Source of the DNA: Diploptera punctata
Lineage: Eukaryota > Arthropoda > Insecta > Blattodea > Blaberidae
Direction: 5' to 3'
Assembly (NCBI GenBank): GCA_030220185.1
Contig: JASPKZ010005704.1
Coordinates: 705,339 to 769,338 of the forward strand
Length of the DNA stretch: 64,000 bases
Shown: piece after piece, positions 10,413-21,699 of the stretch
How positions within the stretch are numbered: the stretch's first letter is position 1
Layout: every line of letters begins with the position of its first letter
Position numbers and translations under genes: made by a program
Notes under the pieces: generated by a model
Seen by the model: the letters and a program-made list of their open reading frames with translations, nothing else
The model's database searches: none
What the model was told of the DNA's origin: nothing

Positions 10413-10812
10413 CGGCCGCTGTGGACTAGTGGTTATGCTCCTTGCCTCTGGTTCCGAGGGTCGCGGGTCCAAACCCGGCCGGGGCCGATGGATTTTTTAA
10501 GATGGAAAAATCCAAGGAGTAAGTCCTCCGGGAGGGACTTTAAGCCGTGGGTCCCGAGTCTGAAGATTTTCAGGCTCGTAAAAGATCATTAAGCCTGAAT
10601 GAAAAGGCCTCTAAGCAAAATTTACCGAATTTTCCCGTCCTAGTACTACCTTGGTTTCCTAGATGTCAGTATGGGGCGGAACGTTGACCACTCAAATGAC
10701 ATTTATACGAAAACAAGTGTAACTAAATTAGTATGGTTCTAATTCTTCCCTATAGGGCAAGAGCGCCTAAATATCTGTTAAGGAAAATATGGGCTTACAA
10801 GATACAATAATT
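10413..10812 (+). mobile_element. SINE2, full length
   Basis: Head GGACTAGTGGTTATGC (A box) and GCGGGTCCAAACCCGGC (B box, one change from GGTTCAAACC in other copies). About 400 bp; the body includes the repeated-type segments GATGGATTTTTT and GAAGATTTTCAGGCTCG, and the 3' end is GAGCGCCTAAAT then GGGCTTACAAGATACAATAA. Other copies: 26258-26648 and 56669-57346. Confidence 0.85.
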
Positions 10813-10852
10813 GTTATTATTATTATTATATTTATAATTATTATTATTATTA

Positions 10853-10856
<4 letters not shown>

Positions 10857-10886
<30 letters not shown>

Positions 10887-11530
10887 GCTTACTTACTGGC
10901 ACTATCGAACCATGTATTTAGTTTTATTGATATTTACTTCCAGTCCTAATTTCTTAGTGTTACTCAATAGTGTGTGCGTGTTGTCCTTTAGTATCTCCTC
11001 GCTATCGGCCAGTAGTACTACATCATCAGCATAAACTAACAGCTTATTAATACTATTCAGTTGTAAGCCTTACTCATTCTCTTAATATTTAATTGCGTGC
11101 TCTAGTACAAAATTAAATAGTAGAGGAGATAGTGCATCTCCTTGCTTCAACCCATTCTGGATTTCAAAATTGTCCGAAAACTGTTTGCCTACACGCACCC
11201 TACTCTTTGTGCCATTTAGACACATTCGTATAAGTCTAACTAACTTTTTAGGAATTCCGAACTCCAGCAGGATACTATATAACTTCTCCCTCTTAATTGA
11301 ATCATATGCTTTTTTGAAGTCCACATACAATTGATGTACAGTACCATTATATTCCCATTTCTTTTCTAAAATCTGTCTTATACTAAAAATCTGATCTGTT
11401 GTAGACCTGTTTCTTCTCAAATGCACATTGATGATCTCCTAGAATGTCATCAATATAGGGAGTAAGTCTGCTTACTAATATATTTGTTAGAATTTTGTAC
11501 GAAGTTGAAAGTAATGAGATGCCCCTGTAG
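10857..11530 (-). mobile_element. LINE-A with internal deletion
   Basis: Minus strand: RT domain residues VDFKKAYDSIKREKLYS and QNGLKQGDALSPLLFNFVLE, then the YADD region, LLADSEEI and up to 'actaaatacat'. This is then joined directly to the last bases of the element (GGTTCGATAGTGCC) and a long (ACTT)n tail. About 600 bp between is missing. It contains the most upstream LINE-A RT sequence in the window. Confidence 0.85.
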
Positions 11531-11540
11531 TTGTTTTATT

Positions 11541-11542
11541 AC

Positions 11543-11588
<46 letters not shown>
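11541..11588. repeat. (ATT)n microsatellite
   Basis: About 48 bp of ATT repeats at the 5' edge of the minus-strand LINE-A. Confidence 0.95.
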
Positions 11589-11591
11589 TAG

Positions 11592-11915
11592 CTGTATGTG
11601 TGAGCGATTATGTAAATTCAGTGTGCTTAGAGTGAAACATTTTATTTATATTAACTGAATTTGTATCCAGATTTCATCCAACATCCAATTCTATGACAAC
11701 ATCTGTTCATTTTCAGTGAGTGTTCTATGTAAATTGTGTGTGTTACGGGTAGTCCATAGCCATGTCAGTGAAGCGACCTGCTTTGTGAGATTTATCGATT
11801 AATTTTATGTCTGGTGTCTGTTCTGATGTACCATTCTGCAACTGAAAAGCCTGTACAATTTTCAGTAATTTCTCCTTCCAACATAATTTACCATACATAA
11901 GAATGTATTAGCTAG
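11592..11915. other. unassigned, upstream of PLE
   Basis: No frame or motif recognised. It may be an eroded part of the Penelope-like element that follows. Confidence 0.4.
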
Positions 11916-12975
11916 AAATGTTCTATTTTGGTATTGTTATGTAGATGATGTCATAGCAGGCTTCACAGGAACCAAAAGACAATTGAATTCCTTTTTAAAA
12001 TTTTATTAATAACATTCACAGAAGTATTAATTTCACAATGGAATTAGAAACAAATAATAGTATAAATTTCTTGGATTTATCAATAAAACACATTGATAAT
12101 AAGTTTGAGTTTGGTATCTTTCACAAACCATCTCATATTGATACCACTATCCACAGTTCTTCTCTTCACCCATATACTCATAAGATGGCAGCCTTTAATA
12201 GTTACATTCATAGACTTTTAAATATCCCTCTTTCACCCTTGGAATATAATAATGAATTGAATATTATTAAACAATTGGCTACGACCCTGAAATTATATTA
12301 TGTTTAATTAAGAAGGTTCATTACAAAAAAGCAATTAACAAAGTTTGTCTTTACCCAAAGAAAACATAAAGAAATATGTCGTAATGTCATACATAGGCCC
12401 ACTTTCAAATAAAATATCTAAACACTTTAAAAATTTTAACATTAATGTGGCATTTAAAACTAATAAAACTCTACAAAATATAATAAAAAACAATAAAACC
12501 AAAACAAAAAAAGAAAAATTATCAGGTGTATATAAATTGAAGTGTGGCACATGTGACAATGTCTATATAGGACAAACTGGTAGACCTTTTATCTCTCGGA
12601 TAAAGGAACACATGAGAGCATATAACAGAAATTTAGAATATTCAAAATATGCTAACCACCTATTCCAATTTAATCATTGTTTCGATCCAAATTTTGAAAT
12701 TTTACATATTTGTGATACGGGTAAGAAGTTAGATCTTTTGGAGGCTGTAGAAATTAATAAATTTAAAAGTAGTAAAAAACTGTTAAATTCTCAACTTGAT
12801 TTGAATGAATCCCCTTTGTTAAATTAAAAAAATTAAATAAATATTGTAGTATTGTTGCTAAGATCAGTTGGAACACAATTCATAATTTGTTAATATGTCT
12901 GAAGAAGGTACAGTGTACCGAAAGAGCTGTCACTGAATTATATCTTAATAAATATGAAAATCAAACAAAACTACG
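11916..12975 (+). mobile_element. Penelope-like element, 5'-truncated
   Basis: Begins in the RT with YCYVDDV (about 11935-11955), then a frameshift. 12038-12307 encodes a thumb-like segment (INFLDLSIKHIDNKF, HPYTHKMAAFNSYIHRLL), and 12345-12827 encodes the GIY-YIG endonuclease (DNVYIGQTGRPFISRIKEH, then DLLEAVEINKFKS). Two breaks separate the three frames. The 3' UTR carries a hammerhead-like motif. The order RT - GIY-YIG is diagnostic of PLEs. A relative is at 61125-61615. Confidence 0.85.
12882..12946 (+). ncRNA. hammerhead-ribozyme-like motif of PLE
   Basis: Core CUGAAGA (from 12899), stem II GGUAC/GUACC with a 3-nt loop, then GAAA and the cleavage-type triplet GUC. Stem III is A-U plus a G/G mismatch around loop AGCU; distal stem I can pair AUAAUU with AAUUAU. 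One extra A lies between CUGAAGA and stem II. The stem III mismatch argues for a weakened copy. PLEs are known to carry such motifs; activity is untested. Confidence 0.5.
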
Positions 12976-13074
12976 TTTTATTTTTATTTAATTAATAATT
13001 TAGGTCGTCCTCAAGATCACAAGACTCTTCTTTACTTTTGATGCCACAGCCCAGGACATGTCTATACTCTGAAT

Positions 13075-13311
13075 CTTACACAATATCTATGACTAGAGCA
13101 TGGAACTCACTTCCCAGTCATGTCAGGAACTGTCAATCGCTATCATTATTTAAATCCAAATTAACTGATATCTTAAGTTCGACACAATGAAAACATTAAC
13201 TGCATAACAACTATATAGAGCATTCCATTAATAATCATCTAGGAAGCTACTTACTTTATTTTATATCATTTTAATTTTATTATATTCTATGTTTTTGTTA
13301 GTATTAGCTAG
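13075..13311 (+). mobile_element. LINE-E, first part
   Basis: Carboxy tip (SMTRAWNSLPSHVRNCQSLS) plus 3' UTR, nearly identical to the minus-strand copy at 3.6-4.0 kb. It is interrupted at 13312 by a mariner-like element and resumes at 14615. Confidence 0.8.
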
Positions 13312-13313
13312 TA

Positions 13314-14612
13314 CGGAGGGTTGTTTCCGATCTCTGAGAACGATTTGCCAAGTAGATTGTGACGTTGGAGTGGCAGTCATCAGGACTGGAGTTTGCGAGG
13401 TGATCAAACCAGTCAGCGTGCTGCTTCTGTTACACTCGCACGCATGTTGCTCTCATAATGCCTAAGCATAAAGACCCGTTTTGGGAAGGGTACATTACTG
13501 CCCTTTCCAACTCTAATTATAATTATTCCATGATTAATGAGGCAAAAAACGTAATTTTGTGGTGTCAAAGTGTGGAATTAGCTCAGTGCTTAATGAAAAG
13601 TGAAAGGGTCGTTTGGGATTAATTCCAAAAGGGGGGAAAAAACAGGCAAATCCACGACCTGCTACCACCTGCACCCCAAATGTAATCAGAAAGGTCAAGG
13701 CCCTTATCTCTGGTGGTAACCCTGCCACACAAAGGGTGATTGCGAACATATTGGGAATATCCATTAAAACTGTAAACACCATAATAAACAAAGATTTAAA
13801 CATAGAAAAGCGCCACAAAAGCAGGGTTCATAAATTGTTGCCAGGTCACACTGCCGAACGCTGCACCAACAGCAGGAAACTCTATGAAAAGCAACTGACA
13901 GGAGAAAAAATTATGTTTGGTCACACTTGATGAAGCTTATCTAGGAGACTGCAACAAATCCCGGGCAATTTACTATAGAGAAAGGGATGGAAAAAAAAAA
14001 TTCAAAAGTGGTATGCCGAATGCAGAGAAAGTTTCTCCAAGGGATTTATGGTCATCGCGGGATATTGCTACAATGAAAAACTGACAATTCGTAGAGTAGC
14101 TAAAAAGGCCAAATCAACTCCCAGTAGGCCTACTACCAGGAAGAAGTTCTCACCCCAATTTACCAGACTGAAATCCCAGCTCTCTATGGTACAGACAAAA
14201 ACCAAGTCTGGGTGCACCAAGACAAGGCCTCCGGTCACTCGTCGGGTTCAACCCTGACATTCCTGGAGAAATGGAGCAGGAAACTGGAATACATGCTATT
14301 CCATTCAGCAACATCCCAGTGAAGTCTCCTGATGCATCACCGATGGACTTTGCGTCTTTTGACTCTTCAAAAGGGCACTGGGAAACAGGCGTCCTCGAAC
14401 AATAGACGGTCTCTGGAAAGCCTGTAAAGAGGAGTGGGAACTTCTAGACATGGCTGTGCTGCGTAAGAGTCTTCTGCAGTGGAAACTCCGATGCCGAACC
14501 ATAGCTCGGGTGAAGGGGCGTCAAATAGAGCATGCTCGATGGTAGAGACACAGCTTTTCTCAAGGTAAAACTTAAAAATCATTTGTTATCAGAGATCAGA
14601 AACAACCCTCCG
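13314..14612 (+). mobile_element. IS630/mariner-type transposon, decayed
   Basis: Terminal inverted repeats of about 26 bp (CGGAGGGTTGTTTC...; mirrored at 14589-14612) flanked by TA. The transposase has helix-turn-helix residues (RKVKALISGGNPATQRVIAN, 13613-13930) and the catalytic blocks DEAYLGD, VWVHQDKASGH (D codon 14221-14223) and SPDASPMDF (D codon 14330-14332), with about 35-36 residues between the last two after one indel. That spacing suggests a DD37D-like group. Several frameshifts and stops make it inactive. Confidence 0.8.
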
Positions 14613-14614
14613 TA

Positions 14615-14764
14615 TTAGATCACATCACCATTGTCTTTTGTTTGGTCTGTATTTTAATAATATCCTAAAATTGTAATAAATATGTAACTTTTGTCTAATT
14701 TTACAATTCGCTGGTTGAGTGGAAAAGAAGGCCTTATGGCTTTAACTCTTGCAGCTAAAATAAA
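14615..14764 (+). mobile_element. LINE-E, second part
   Basis: Continuation of the 3' UTR beyond the mariner insertion, with the hairpin near AAGGCCTTATGGCTTT and CAGCTAAAATAAACT, leading into the (ATT)n tail. Confidence 0.8.
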
Positions 14765-14774
14765 CTATTATTAA

Positions 14775-14844
<70 letters not shown>

Positions 14845-14847
14845 ATT
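14765..14847. repeat. (ATT)n tail of LINE-E
   Basis: About 80 bp of ATT repeats directly after the LINE-E 3' end, interrupted at 14848 by SINE4 and resuming at 15189. Confidence 0.9.
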
Positions 14848-15188
14848 GTCCCGCGCCGTAGCCGAGTGGTTATGGCAGGAAGCCTTGGCGCAGAGCTACG
14901 GGGCTTGCGCTGGTTCGAGTCTCCATGGGGGAAGAAATTTTCTCATGGTATGTCGGCCATTATGGGACCGGTGCCCACCCAGCATCGTGAGGCATTTGGG
15001 TAGCTACAATAAGTAGCGGCTCCAGGTTGAGAAAACCAGCTATAACGGCTGGGAGACTCGACATGCTGACCACATGTCACCCCTACACTGGCTGATTATC
15101 ATCTACATCTGTGATTGAAACATGTGGATGTGAGGCCAGCAGCCGGCTGGTAGGCTAAGGGCCTTGTAGGCCTGTCGCGCCAGGGGTT
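14848..15188 (+). mobile_element. SINE4 inside an (ATT)n tract
   Basis: Head GCCGTAGCCGAGTGGTTATGGC (A box of a class II, Leu/Ser-like tRNA) and GCTGGTTCGAGTCTCC (B box), with a long variable-arm-like segment between. Its 3' end (GGCTAAGGGCCTTGTAGG, then TGTCGCGCCA) differs from the other three copies, which end AGTGGAAAGACCCTCAATCG. Confidence 0.85.

Positions 15189-15829
<641 letters not shown>

Positions 15830-15893
<64 letters not shown>
15830..15893. repeat. (ATT)n microsatellite
   Basis: About 60 bp following the LINE-A tail, up to RepX copy 2. Confidence 0.95.
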
Positions 15894-16808
15894 TCACAGG
15901 TCAACATGATTTTGTCTCATGAGTACCAATAGTTGTACTTAATGCAATTTTTTTTTTGTGTGTTTTCAAATATGTATTCGGAATTTCTCCATCACCCACA
16001 GTTTCTTTTCATTTCAATTTCAATTAAAATTGAACTCTTAACCGTTCAGACAGAAGGAAAATAGAAACTGCAGAAATGAAGTTCCTACGTTCAGTAGCAG
16101 GTGTGACAATTTTGGACAAGAAAAGAAGTGAGGATATTAGAACGGACTTAAATATTTTTAATTTAACAAATAGAATTGACAACATGAGAAACAACTGGTA
16201 TGAACATGTCAAGTGAATGCCTACAGATAAAATCCCTCAGCTGTTACTAAAGTACAAACCAATAGGACATAGAAATGTTGGACGCCCATTTACTAGATGG
16301 GAAGATTCATTAAATCCCACTTGATGTGAAAACAGGTCAAAAGGCCTAATTTCATGAAGCAGAAGAAGACGAAGAAGAAATTATTATTTTTTTAAAAATA
16401 AACCTAGATTTTTCCCGGAAAATCTTGGCGCAGTGAGCGATGTGCACGGGGAACACTTTCATCAGGAGATTTCAGCTATGGAAAAGAGATATCAAGTCAA
16501 ATGGAATCATAATATGCTGGCCGATTATTGTTGGGCCAGCAAGAGGGATGCTCCACAGGCGAAATATAGAAGAAAATCGTTATTTCTTACTTTCTAGGAG
16601 AGTCCGAATGTTCGAATATTGTGTAGTTACGAATGTAGAAAACATTAAAAGTGTTTGAAATTATAATAAATGTCTGTGCCTCGGAAACCTTGCGTGATGG
16701 AGAAAACCTGGTATCATATATGAATTCAGGAGAAGAAACAATATTATCAGAATCACAGATTTTTATTTCTGAGATAAAAACAAAAGTTTCATTTTTGTTG
16801 CTCAGTTA
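15893..16808 (-). mobile_element. RepX copy 2 with LINE-B insertion
   Basis: Ends AGGTCAACATGATTTTGTCTC and TTTTGTTGCTCAG. In the + direction 16395-16590 reads FFPENLGAVSDVHGEHFHQE and MEKRYQVKWNHNMLADYCW without a stop, like copy 1. LINE-B sits at 16025-16382. Confidence 0.65.
16025..16382 (+). mobile_element. LINE-B, 5'-truncated
   Basis: Frame reads KIETAEMKFLRSVAGVTILD, then a stop, KIPQLLLKYKPIGHRNVGRP and TRWEDS. The 3' hairpin AGGTC-AAA-AGGCCT is at 16334-16347, followed by TAATTTCATG and a (GAA)n-type tail. Closely related to the minus-strand copy at 63.6 kb. Confidence 0.75.
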
Positions 16809-17039
16809 AATATAGGTAAGTCGGAAGGAGTAGTACCGGGTATTATGAAAAATTCAAATGAATATCACATAAAACTCCTGCTTGATGGATAAAAACTGAA
16901 ATTATATTTGAATTCAGCATAAAAAACTTACAGAATCTATTATTTTTATTCTTCTGAATGGAAAAAAGTTCATTTTTTGTAGACCGCTGTAATTTAATAG
17001 TTCTGGAATAAGTTGTACTGTACCACGATTTTCAATGCA
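16809..17039 (-). repeat. diverged second RepX end
   Basis: 16850-16990 (TTGATGGATAAAAACTG, TTTGAATTCAGC, AAGTTCATTTTTTGTAGACC) is a degenerate repeat of the adjacent RepX end, so two unequal RepX ends lie in tandem. Confidence 0.4.
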
Positions 17040-17048
17040 TTCGCATAT

Positions 17049-17959
17049 TTAATTTTGTACTAGAGCAGCCATTAAATCTTTAGAGAACGAGGAAGGCTTA
17101 CAACTCAATGGTATTAATAAGCTGTTAGTTTATGCTGATGATGTAGTATTGTTGGCCGATAACGAGGAGATACTAAAGGACAATACGCACACACTATTGA
17201 GTATCACTGAGAAATTGGTACTGGAAGTAAATATGAATGAAACTAAATATGTGGCCACACGTAGAAATTTATTAAATAATGGAAATGGACAGCTAAGGGC
17301 AAATGAGGGAAATTTTGAGGAAGTGGCTGAATTCAAATACCTAGGAACAATAATCACAAATAGGAATGAGATGCACAAAGAAATTAAACATAGGCTCAAT
17401 TCTGGAAATGCGTGCTATTATGCATTGCAGAGACTCTTGATGTCCCAACTCCTTTCAAAAAACGTTAAACTGAAAATATATAAAACTATTATTCTACCAG
17501 TTATATTATATGGGTGTGAAACATGGATTCTTACTTTAAGAGAGGAAAGGAGATTACGAGTATTTGAGAATAAAGTACTTAGGAAAATTTTTGGACCAAA
17601 GAGAGATGAACAGACAGGTGAATGGAGAAGACTGCATAACAATGAACTACATGGTCTTTACAGGAAGCCAGATATAATAAGAACAGTTAAGTCTCGTAGA
17701 CTGCGATGGGCAGGACATGTTTCACGTATGGGGAATGAAAGACGTGCATGGAAGCTTCTTGTAGGAAAGCCAGAGGGAAAACGCCCAGTTGGTAGACCAA
17801 GAATGAGGTGGGAGAATAACATTAACTATGATTTGAGGGAAGTAGATTATACAGGAAATGATTGGAAAGCATTAGCTCGGGAGAGGGATGTATGGAGAGC
17901 TTATGTCCGTGCGGCCATGAACCTACGGGTTCGATAGTGCCGGTGAGTAAGTAAGTAAG
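17049..17959 (+). mobile_element. LINE-A, longest open copy, with TSD
   Basis: A single open frame from about 17065 to 17937 (annotatable from codon 17149) encodes the end of the RT domain and carboxy region: VYADDVVLLADNEE, EFKYLGTIITNRNEMHKE, LPVILYGCETW, RRLRWAGHVSRMG, GRPRMRWENNINYDL, ending NLRVR. The RT fingers and any endonuclease are lost by 5' truncation. A 9-bp direct repeat TTCGCATAT (17040-17048 and 17960-17968) flanks it. No frame damage, so recent. Confidence 0.9.
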
Positions 17960-17968
17960 TTCGCATAT

Positions 17969-18063
17969 GGATTGTAGATCAACATAATTGCCTTCTGCAT
18001 GTGTGTGTGTATAGAGGGAAGGAGGCGTGATACAGATAAACTACCAAAATAAAGTGCCAAGAA

Positions 18064-18125
<62 letters not shown>

Positions 18126-18389
18126 CGTTAATACGTGACTGACGAATTTATCGCCCTGCATTTGCAGAGAAGAATGAGACTCTCGCATCAGCCAATTTCC
18201 CAACAATCTCCCTTCCATTTTGTCGGAGACGGGAAACGTGTAAAGACAACGGGAGCTCATTTTTAAACTGTCTTCAGCGTTTCCTGTCGACTCTCCATTC
18301 TCGATAATATTGAAATCCACAGAAAAACAAACCATTATATAAATTTATTTTAAAAGGAAAAACAAAAGTTATTTAAACTCATTAAACAA
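17969..18389. other. unassigned, contains (TC)n
   Basis: A (TC)n tract of about 55 bp at 18067-18121 lies in otherwise unrecognised sequence. No gene. Confidence 0.6.
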
Positions 18390-18598
18390 AAACATCACCA
18401 TCACTTCAAGATTTGGGTCTGTTGGCCCGTTAGCTCCCCGATGCACAATATGCTACAGGTTATTCTTCCAATGTCGTTTTGGTCTTCCTACATTTCTTCG
18501 GCCTTGAGACTTATAATGAAGCATCTGTTTTGATAAACTATTATTTGGCATTCTTTGTACATGTTCAAACCAATTACATTTGTTTTTTGTAGAGGAAT
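18390..18598 (-). mobile_element. LINE-B 3' fragment
   Basis: Minus strand reads KCNWFEHVQRMPNNSLSKQM and GRRNVGRPKRHWKNNL then stop. The degenerate hairpin GGGCC-AACA-GACCC is near 18415-18428, then a GATGGTGATG tail. Its 5' end abuts the SINE3 insertion site. Confidence 0.7.
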
Positions 18599-18609
18599 TA
18601 AACACAACA

Positions 18610-18892
18610 GGTAGCGTAGTGGTTAAGGCACTGAGCTACAAGCCAGAGGGTCGAGGGTTCAAGTCCCGTTGGGGTCAGGATTTTTAAACTGACCCAAACC
18701 CTCTGGCGGCACTATGGCACTGGGGTCGACTCAGCCTCTAACGGAAATGAGTACCAGACGCTTGTTCTGGGGGTAAAGGCGGCCATCACGCAGGGCTGAC
18801 ATAAAGTGCCGATTGTTTAGAAAAAGTGGGAGCCTTAACCTCCCACTACTTTAAGGGCCTCCGGGCCTGTTGTGGGATCACTTTACTTTATT
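18610..18892 (+). mobile_element. SINE3
   Basis: Head GCGTAGTGGTTAAGGCACTG (A box) and GAGGGTTCAAGTCCCG (B box). Body GGGGTCAGGATTTTTAAACT, CTCTGGCGGCACTATGG; 3' end GGGCCTCCGGGCCTGTTGTG and an ACTTT-rich tail. Second copy 57010-57288, fragment 31077-31185. Confidence 0.8.
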
Positions 18893-18894
18893 TA

Positions 18895-19046
18895 CAGTGA
18901 AATACAGAACAAACTGGAAAGAATACTTGGCAAGGATGACTGAGAATAGAATACCGAAAGCAGCATACAACTATTCACCACGAGGAAGAAGAAGTTTGGG
19001 AAGACCAAAGAAAAGATGGAAACAGCAACAATTTGGAGTGAAATAG
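18895..19046 (+). mobile_element. LINE-B carboxy-end fragment
   Basis: One frame reads KYRTNWKEYLARMTENRIPK and GRRSLGRPKKRWKQQ, then stops. It meets another LINE-B on the opposite strand, tail to tail at about 19046. Confidence 0.65.
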
Positions 19047-20040
19047 ACTAGTATCATCATCATCATAGTACATTCACGAATTTAGGCCATTTGTTGACCT
19101 GTTTCGGCCTCAAGAGAAACACCATCCAAAAGTCTTTTGAGTGGACGTCCTGGTCTTCTTCTTCCTGCAGGTTGATATCTTAACATTTGTTTGGGTATTC
19201 TATGATCTTCCATTCGATGGACATGTTGCATCCATCTTGACTTATAATCAGAAATTTTGTTTTCTAAAGATTCCATGTGTAATTCTTGTAAGATGTCATC
19301 TTTTTTTTTTTGTGATCTAGTAGTGTGTATCCTGCAGTCCTCCGAAGATATCTCATTTCAGCAGATCTAAGTCTCTGTATATCCTTCTGTTTCAACACCC
19401 ATACTTCGCTACCATACAAAAGAATTGGAAGAGCCAGTGTTTTATACACTTTTTTTTATCTTGAATGCTTTTGGACTAACTGTGGATTGAAGATAGAATT
19501 TATTAACCCTAAAATTCTTAAAAATTTAGATATTTTTGCATTAACATCCTTTTCTTCTTCATATGAGATATTGCATCCTAGATATATAAAATTATTCACC
19601 TGCTCCAAAATTTTGTTGTCCAGTACAATTTTACTTCTGACAGGATCTACATCTTGAAATGCCATAATTTTTGTTTTTTCTGTAGATATCTTTAATCCAT
19701 ATTCTTCTGTAATTTTGTTAAGTTCATACAGACCTTTCTGTAGATTATCTTCGGAATTTGCTATTATTATTTGGTCATCTGCAAACAATAGGGTGTTTAA
19801 TGTTCTATTTTCTGATATTCTTATTCCAAATTTATATGTTTTGTTCCAGCAACATATTTACTTCATTGATATAAATTGCAAAGAGTGTTGGGGATAGGGG
19901 GCAGCCTTGTCTCACACCACGATTTATAATTCCTTCTTCAGAAAATCTGTTATTTAATTTAATCTTTATGGTGTTGTCTTTGTAAATATTTTGTATGTTC
20001 TGCAGAAGTAAATTTGGTATATTTCTGTCTTCCAATATAT
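19047..20040 (-). mobile_element. LINE-B with RT and carboxy domains
   Basis: Minus strand: RT residues RGVRQGCPLSPTLFAIYINE (20035-19832) and FADDQIIIANSEDN (19788-19456), then YLGCNISYEEEKDVNAKISK, LPILLYGSEVWVLKQKD and RRRPGRPLKRLLDG. Several frameshifts (for example around 19449, 19265). The 3' hairpin AGGTC-(loop)-GGCCT is at 19084-19100 with an (ATG)n tail at 19050-19062. FADD is the polymerase motif. Confidence 0.8.
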
Positions 20041-20104
20041 TTAAGAGTAGTAAATAAGCCTAAACCATGAAGAAGAAAAACAAGTAGTATATTCTCTCTT
20101 TTAT

Positions 20105-21262
20105 ATTACATCAAGTATTTCGACAGGGGTGTACATTATCACCTACACTGTTTAATATATATTTTGACGATGTTATACGAAAATGGAAAAAATCAAGTCC
20201 AATAGGAATACAAATTAATAAGGAAATGTATATGAATATTTCAATGTATGCAGACGATCTGGTAATTATACAGAAGTCAGAGGATGATTTACAAAGAGCC
20301 ATTTACATGTTTAATCAATTAGGACTCTATTATAATCTCAAAGTCTCAACTTCAAAAACTAAAATGATGGCTTTTCAGGGCAAAGTGCCAGTTAGAGCAA
20401 AAATAGTATTCAATAATGAAATGATAGAACAGATAGCACACTTTAACTATCTTGGTTCAGATATAACATATAGCTATGATTGGGATATACATAATAAATT
20501 AAACCGATATCAAATGATGTGTGGCACCATAAGAAGAACCCTCCGAAAGACTCGAAGAGAAACTCAGCTCAGGTTTTATAAAATTATGGCTGTTCCTGTT
20601 CTTTTATATGGATCTGAATCTTGGGTATTTACAAAAAAAATATATCTCACACATTCAAGCCACTGAAATGAAATTTTTAAGATCCGTAAAAGGATGTACA
20701 CGCATGGATAGATTACACAATGAATCAATAAGAAATGAACTGGAGATATTTTCAATAGTTGATAAACTAGAAGAGCACAAATACCAATGGAAAGAACATT
20801 TAGACAGAATGGACAATACAAGATTACGCAAAAAGTTCAACACCTACAAACTACATGTAAAAAGTATGATGATCTTGCTGAAGATTTTCGGGCTGTTGGC
20901 CGTGGTCGTGAGGCTTGTAGTTCCCCGACGTTCCGCCAAAGACTGCGTCTGGCATCCTCAAGGTTGTCTTGAGACTGGCAATTCTGCCCACTGTCCACTG
21001 TCTAACAGAATTGCCAGTCTCAAAACAACCCTTGAGGATTCCAAACGCAGTCTTTGGCGAAACGTCGGGGAACTACAAGCTTCACGACCACGGCCTACAG
21101 CCCGAAAATCTTCAGCAAGATCGTCATAGCATCTCCGTCCGTGAAAGTCTACGTCAATACATGGAAAAAGATCTTTGGGACGGCCAAGGAAACGATGGAC
21201 TTGAGACCGGAACAGGTCGCATTGACCTAATCTTGGGAAGGAAGAAGAAGAAGAAGATATGT
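20105..21262 (+). mobile_element. LINE-B, interrupted by a foldback element
   Basis: Starts inside the RT (QGCTLSPTLFNIYFDDVIR), then YADDLVIIQKSEDDL (20226-20666), VPVLLYGSESWVFT, a frameshift at the A-run near 20638, then HIQATEMKFLRSVKGC and HKYQWKEHLDRMD. The frame is cut at 20864 by a 294-bp insertion and resumes at 21159 with GKRSLGRPRKRWT. The 3' hairpin AGGTC-GCATT-GACCT (21214-21228) is followed by a (GAA)n tail. Head-to-head with the preceding copy. Confidence 0.85.
20865..21158. mobile_element. foldback element with hammerhead-like arms (copy B)
   Basis: Inverted arms 20868-20985 and 21005-21126 (about 118 bp, roughly 90% complementary) around a 19-bp loop, plus about 30 bp of extra sequence on the right. 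It is flanked by a 12-bp direct repeat with one mismatch (20853-20864 and 21159-21170) and splits a LINE-B reading frame. Each arm contains UUGAGGA, a stem closed by CCA/TGG, GAAA (GGAA in the left arm) and CGUC: a degenerate hammerhead core in which conserved C3 is U. Confidence 0.6.
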
Positions 21263-21590
21263 GTAATTCATATCTGATATCTTGGACTTCTGTTTTGATC
21301 TCTTAAGGGGATCTGATACCTCCTATCTCCACAATGTTAAATTGTTCATATTTTGGTAAACTCAGCTCCTAAAATATTAAAGATAGAAACGTAATGTTTT
21401 ATCTCATATTACTTTAGTAGTGACATTTATATTAAAGTAAGAATTATGAGAATTGGTTAAAAAATCTGGCAGAAAAAAACTATGAAAAATTATGCTAAAT
21501 TTTGGACATTTGGGGAAAATATCAGGGTGGAAATATCAAGAGAGTAATTTCCATTTAAAATATTTAATAGACAGAACAGGCAATATTATT
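21263..21590. other. unassigned AT-rich sequence
   Basis: No gene or recognised repeat. Confidence 0.5.
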
Positions 21591-21591
21591 A

Positions 21592-21615
21592 TTTTTATTG
21601 TTGTTATTATTATTA

Positions 21616-21696
<81 letters not shown>
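21592..21696. repeat. (ATT)n microsatellite
   Basis: About 100 bp of TTA repeats with a few TTG interruptions; the long Leu, Ile and Asn frames over it are artefacts. Confidence 0.95.

Positions 21697-21699
<3 letters not shown>

Noticed and set aside
18010..18340. 118-codon minus-strand frame across (TC)n
   Set aside because: Alternating Arg-Glu run from the dinucleotide repeat; no domain.
20868..20985. Active hammerhead ribozyme in the 20.9-kb foldback
   Set aside because: C3 is U in both arms and one arm has GGAA for GAAA; listed only as hammerhead-like and degenerate.
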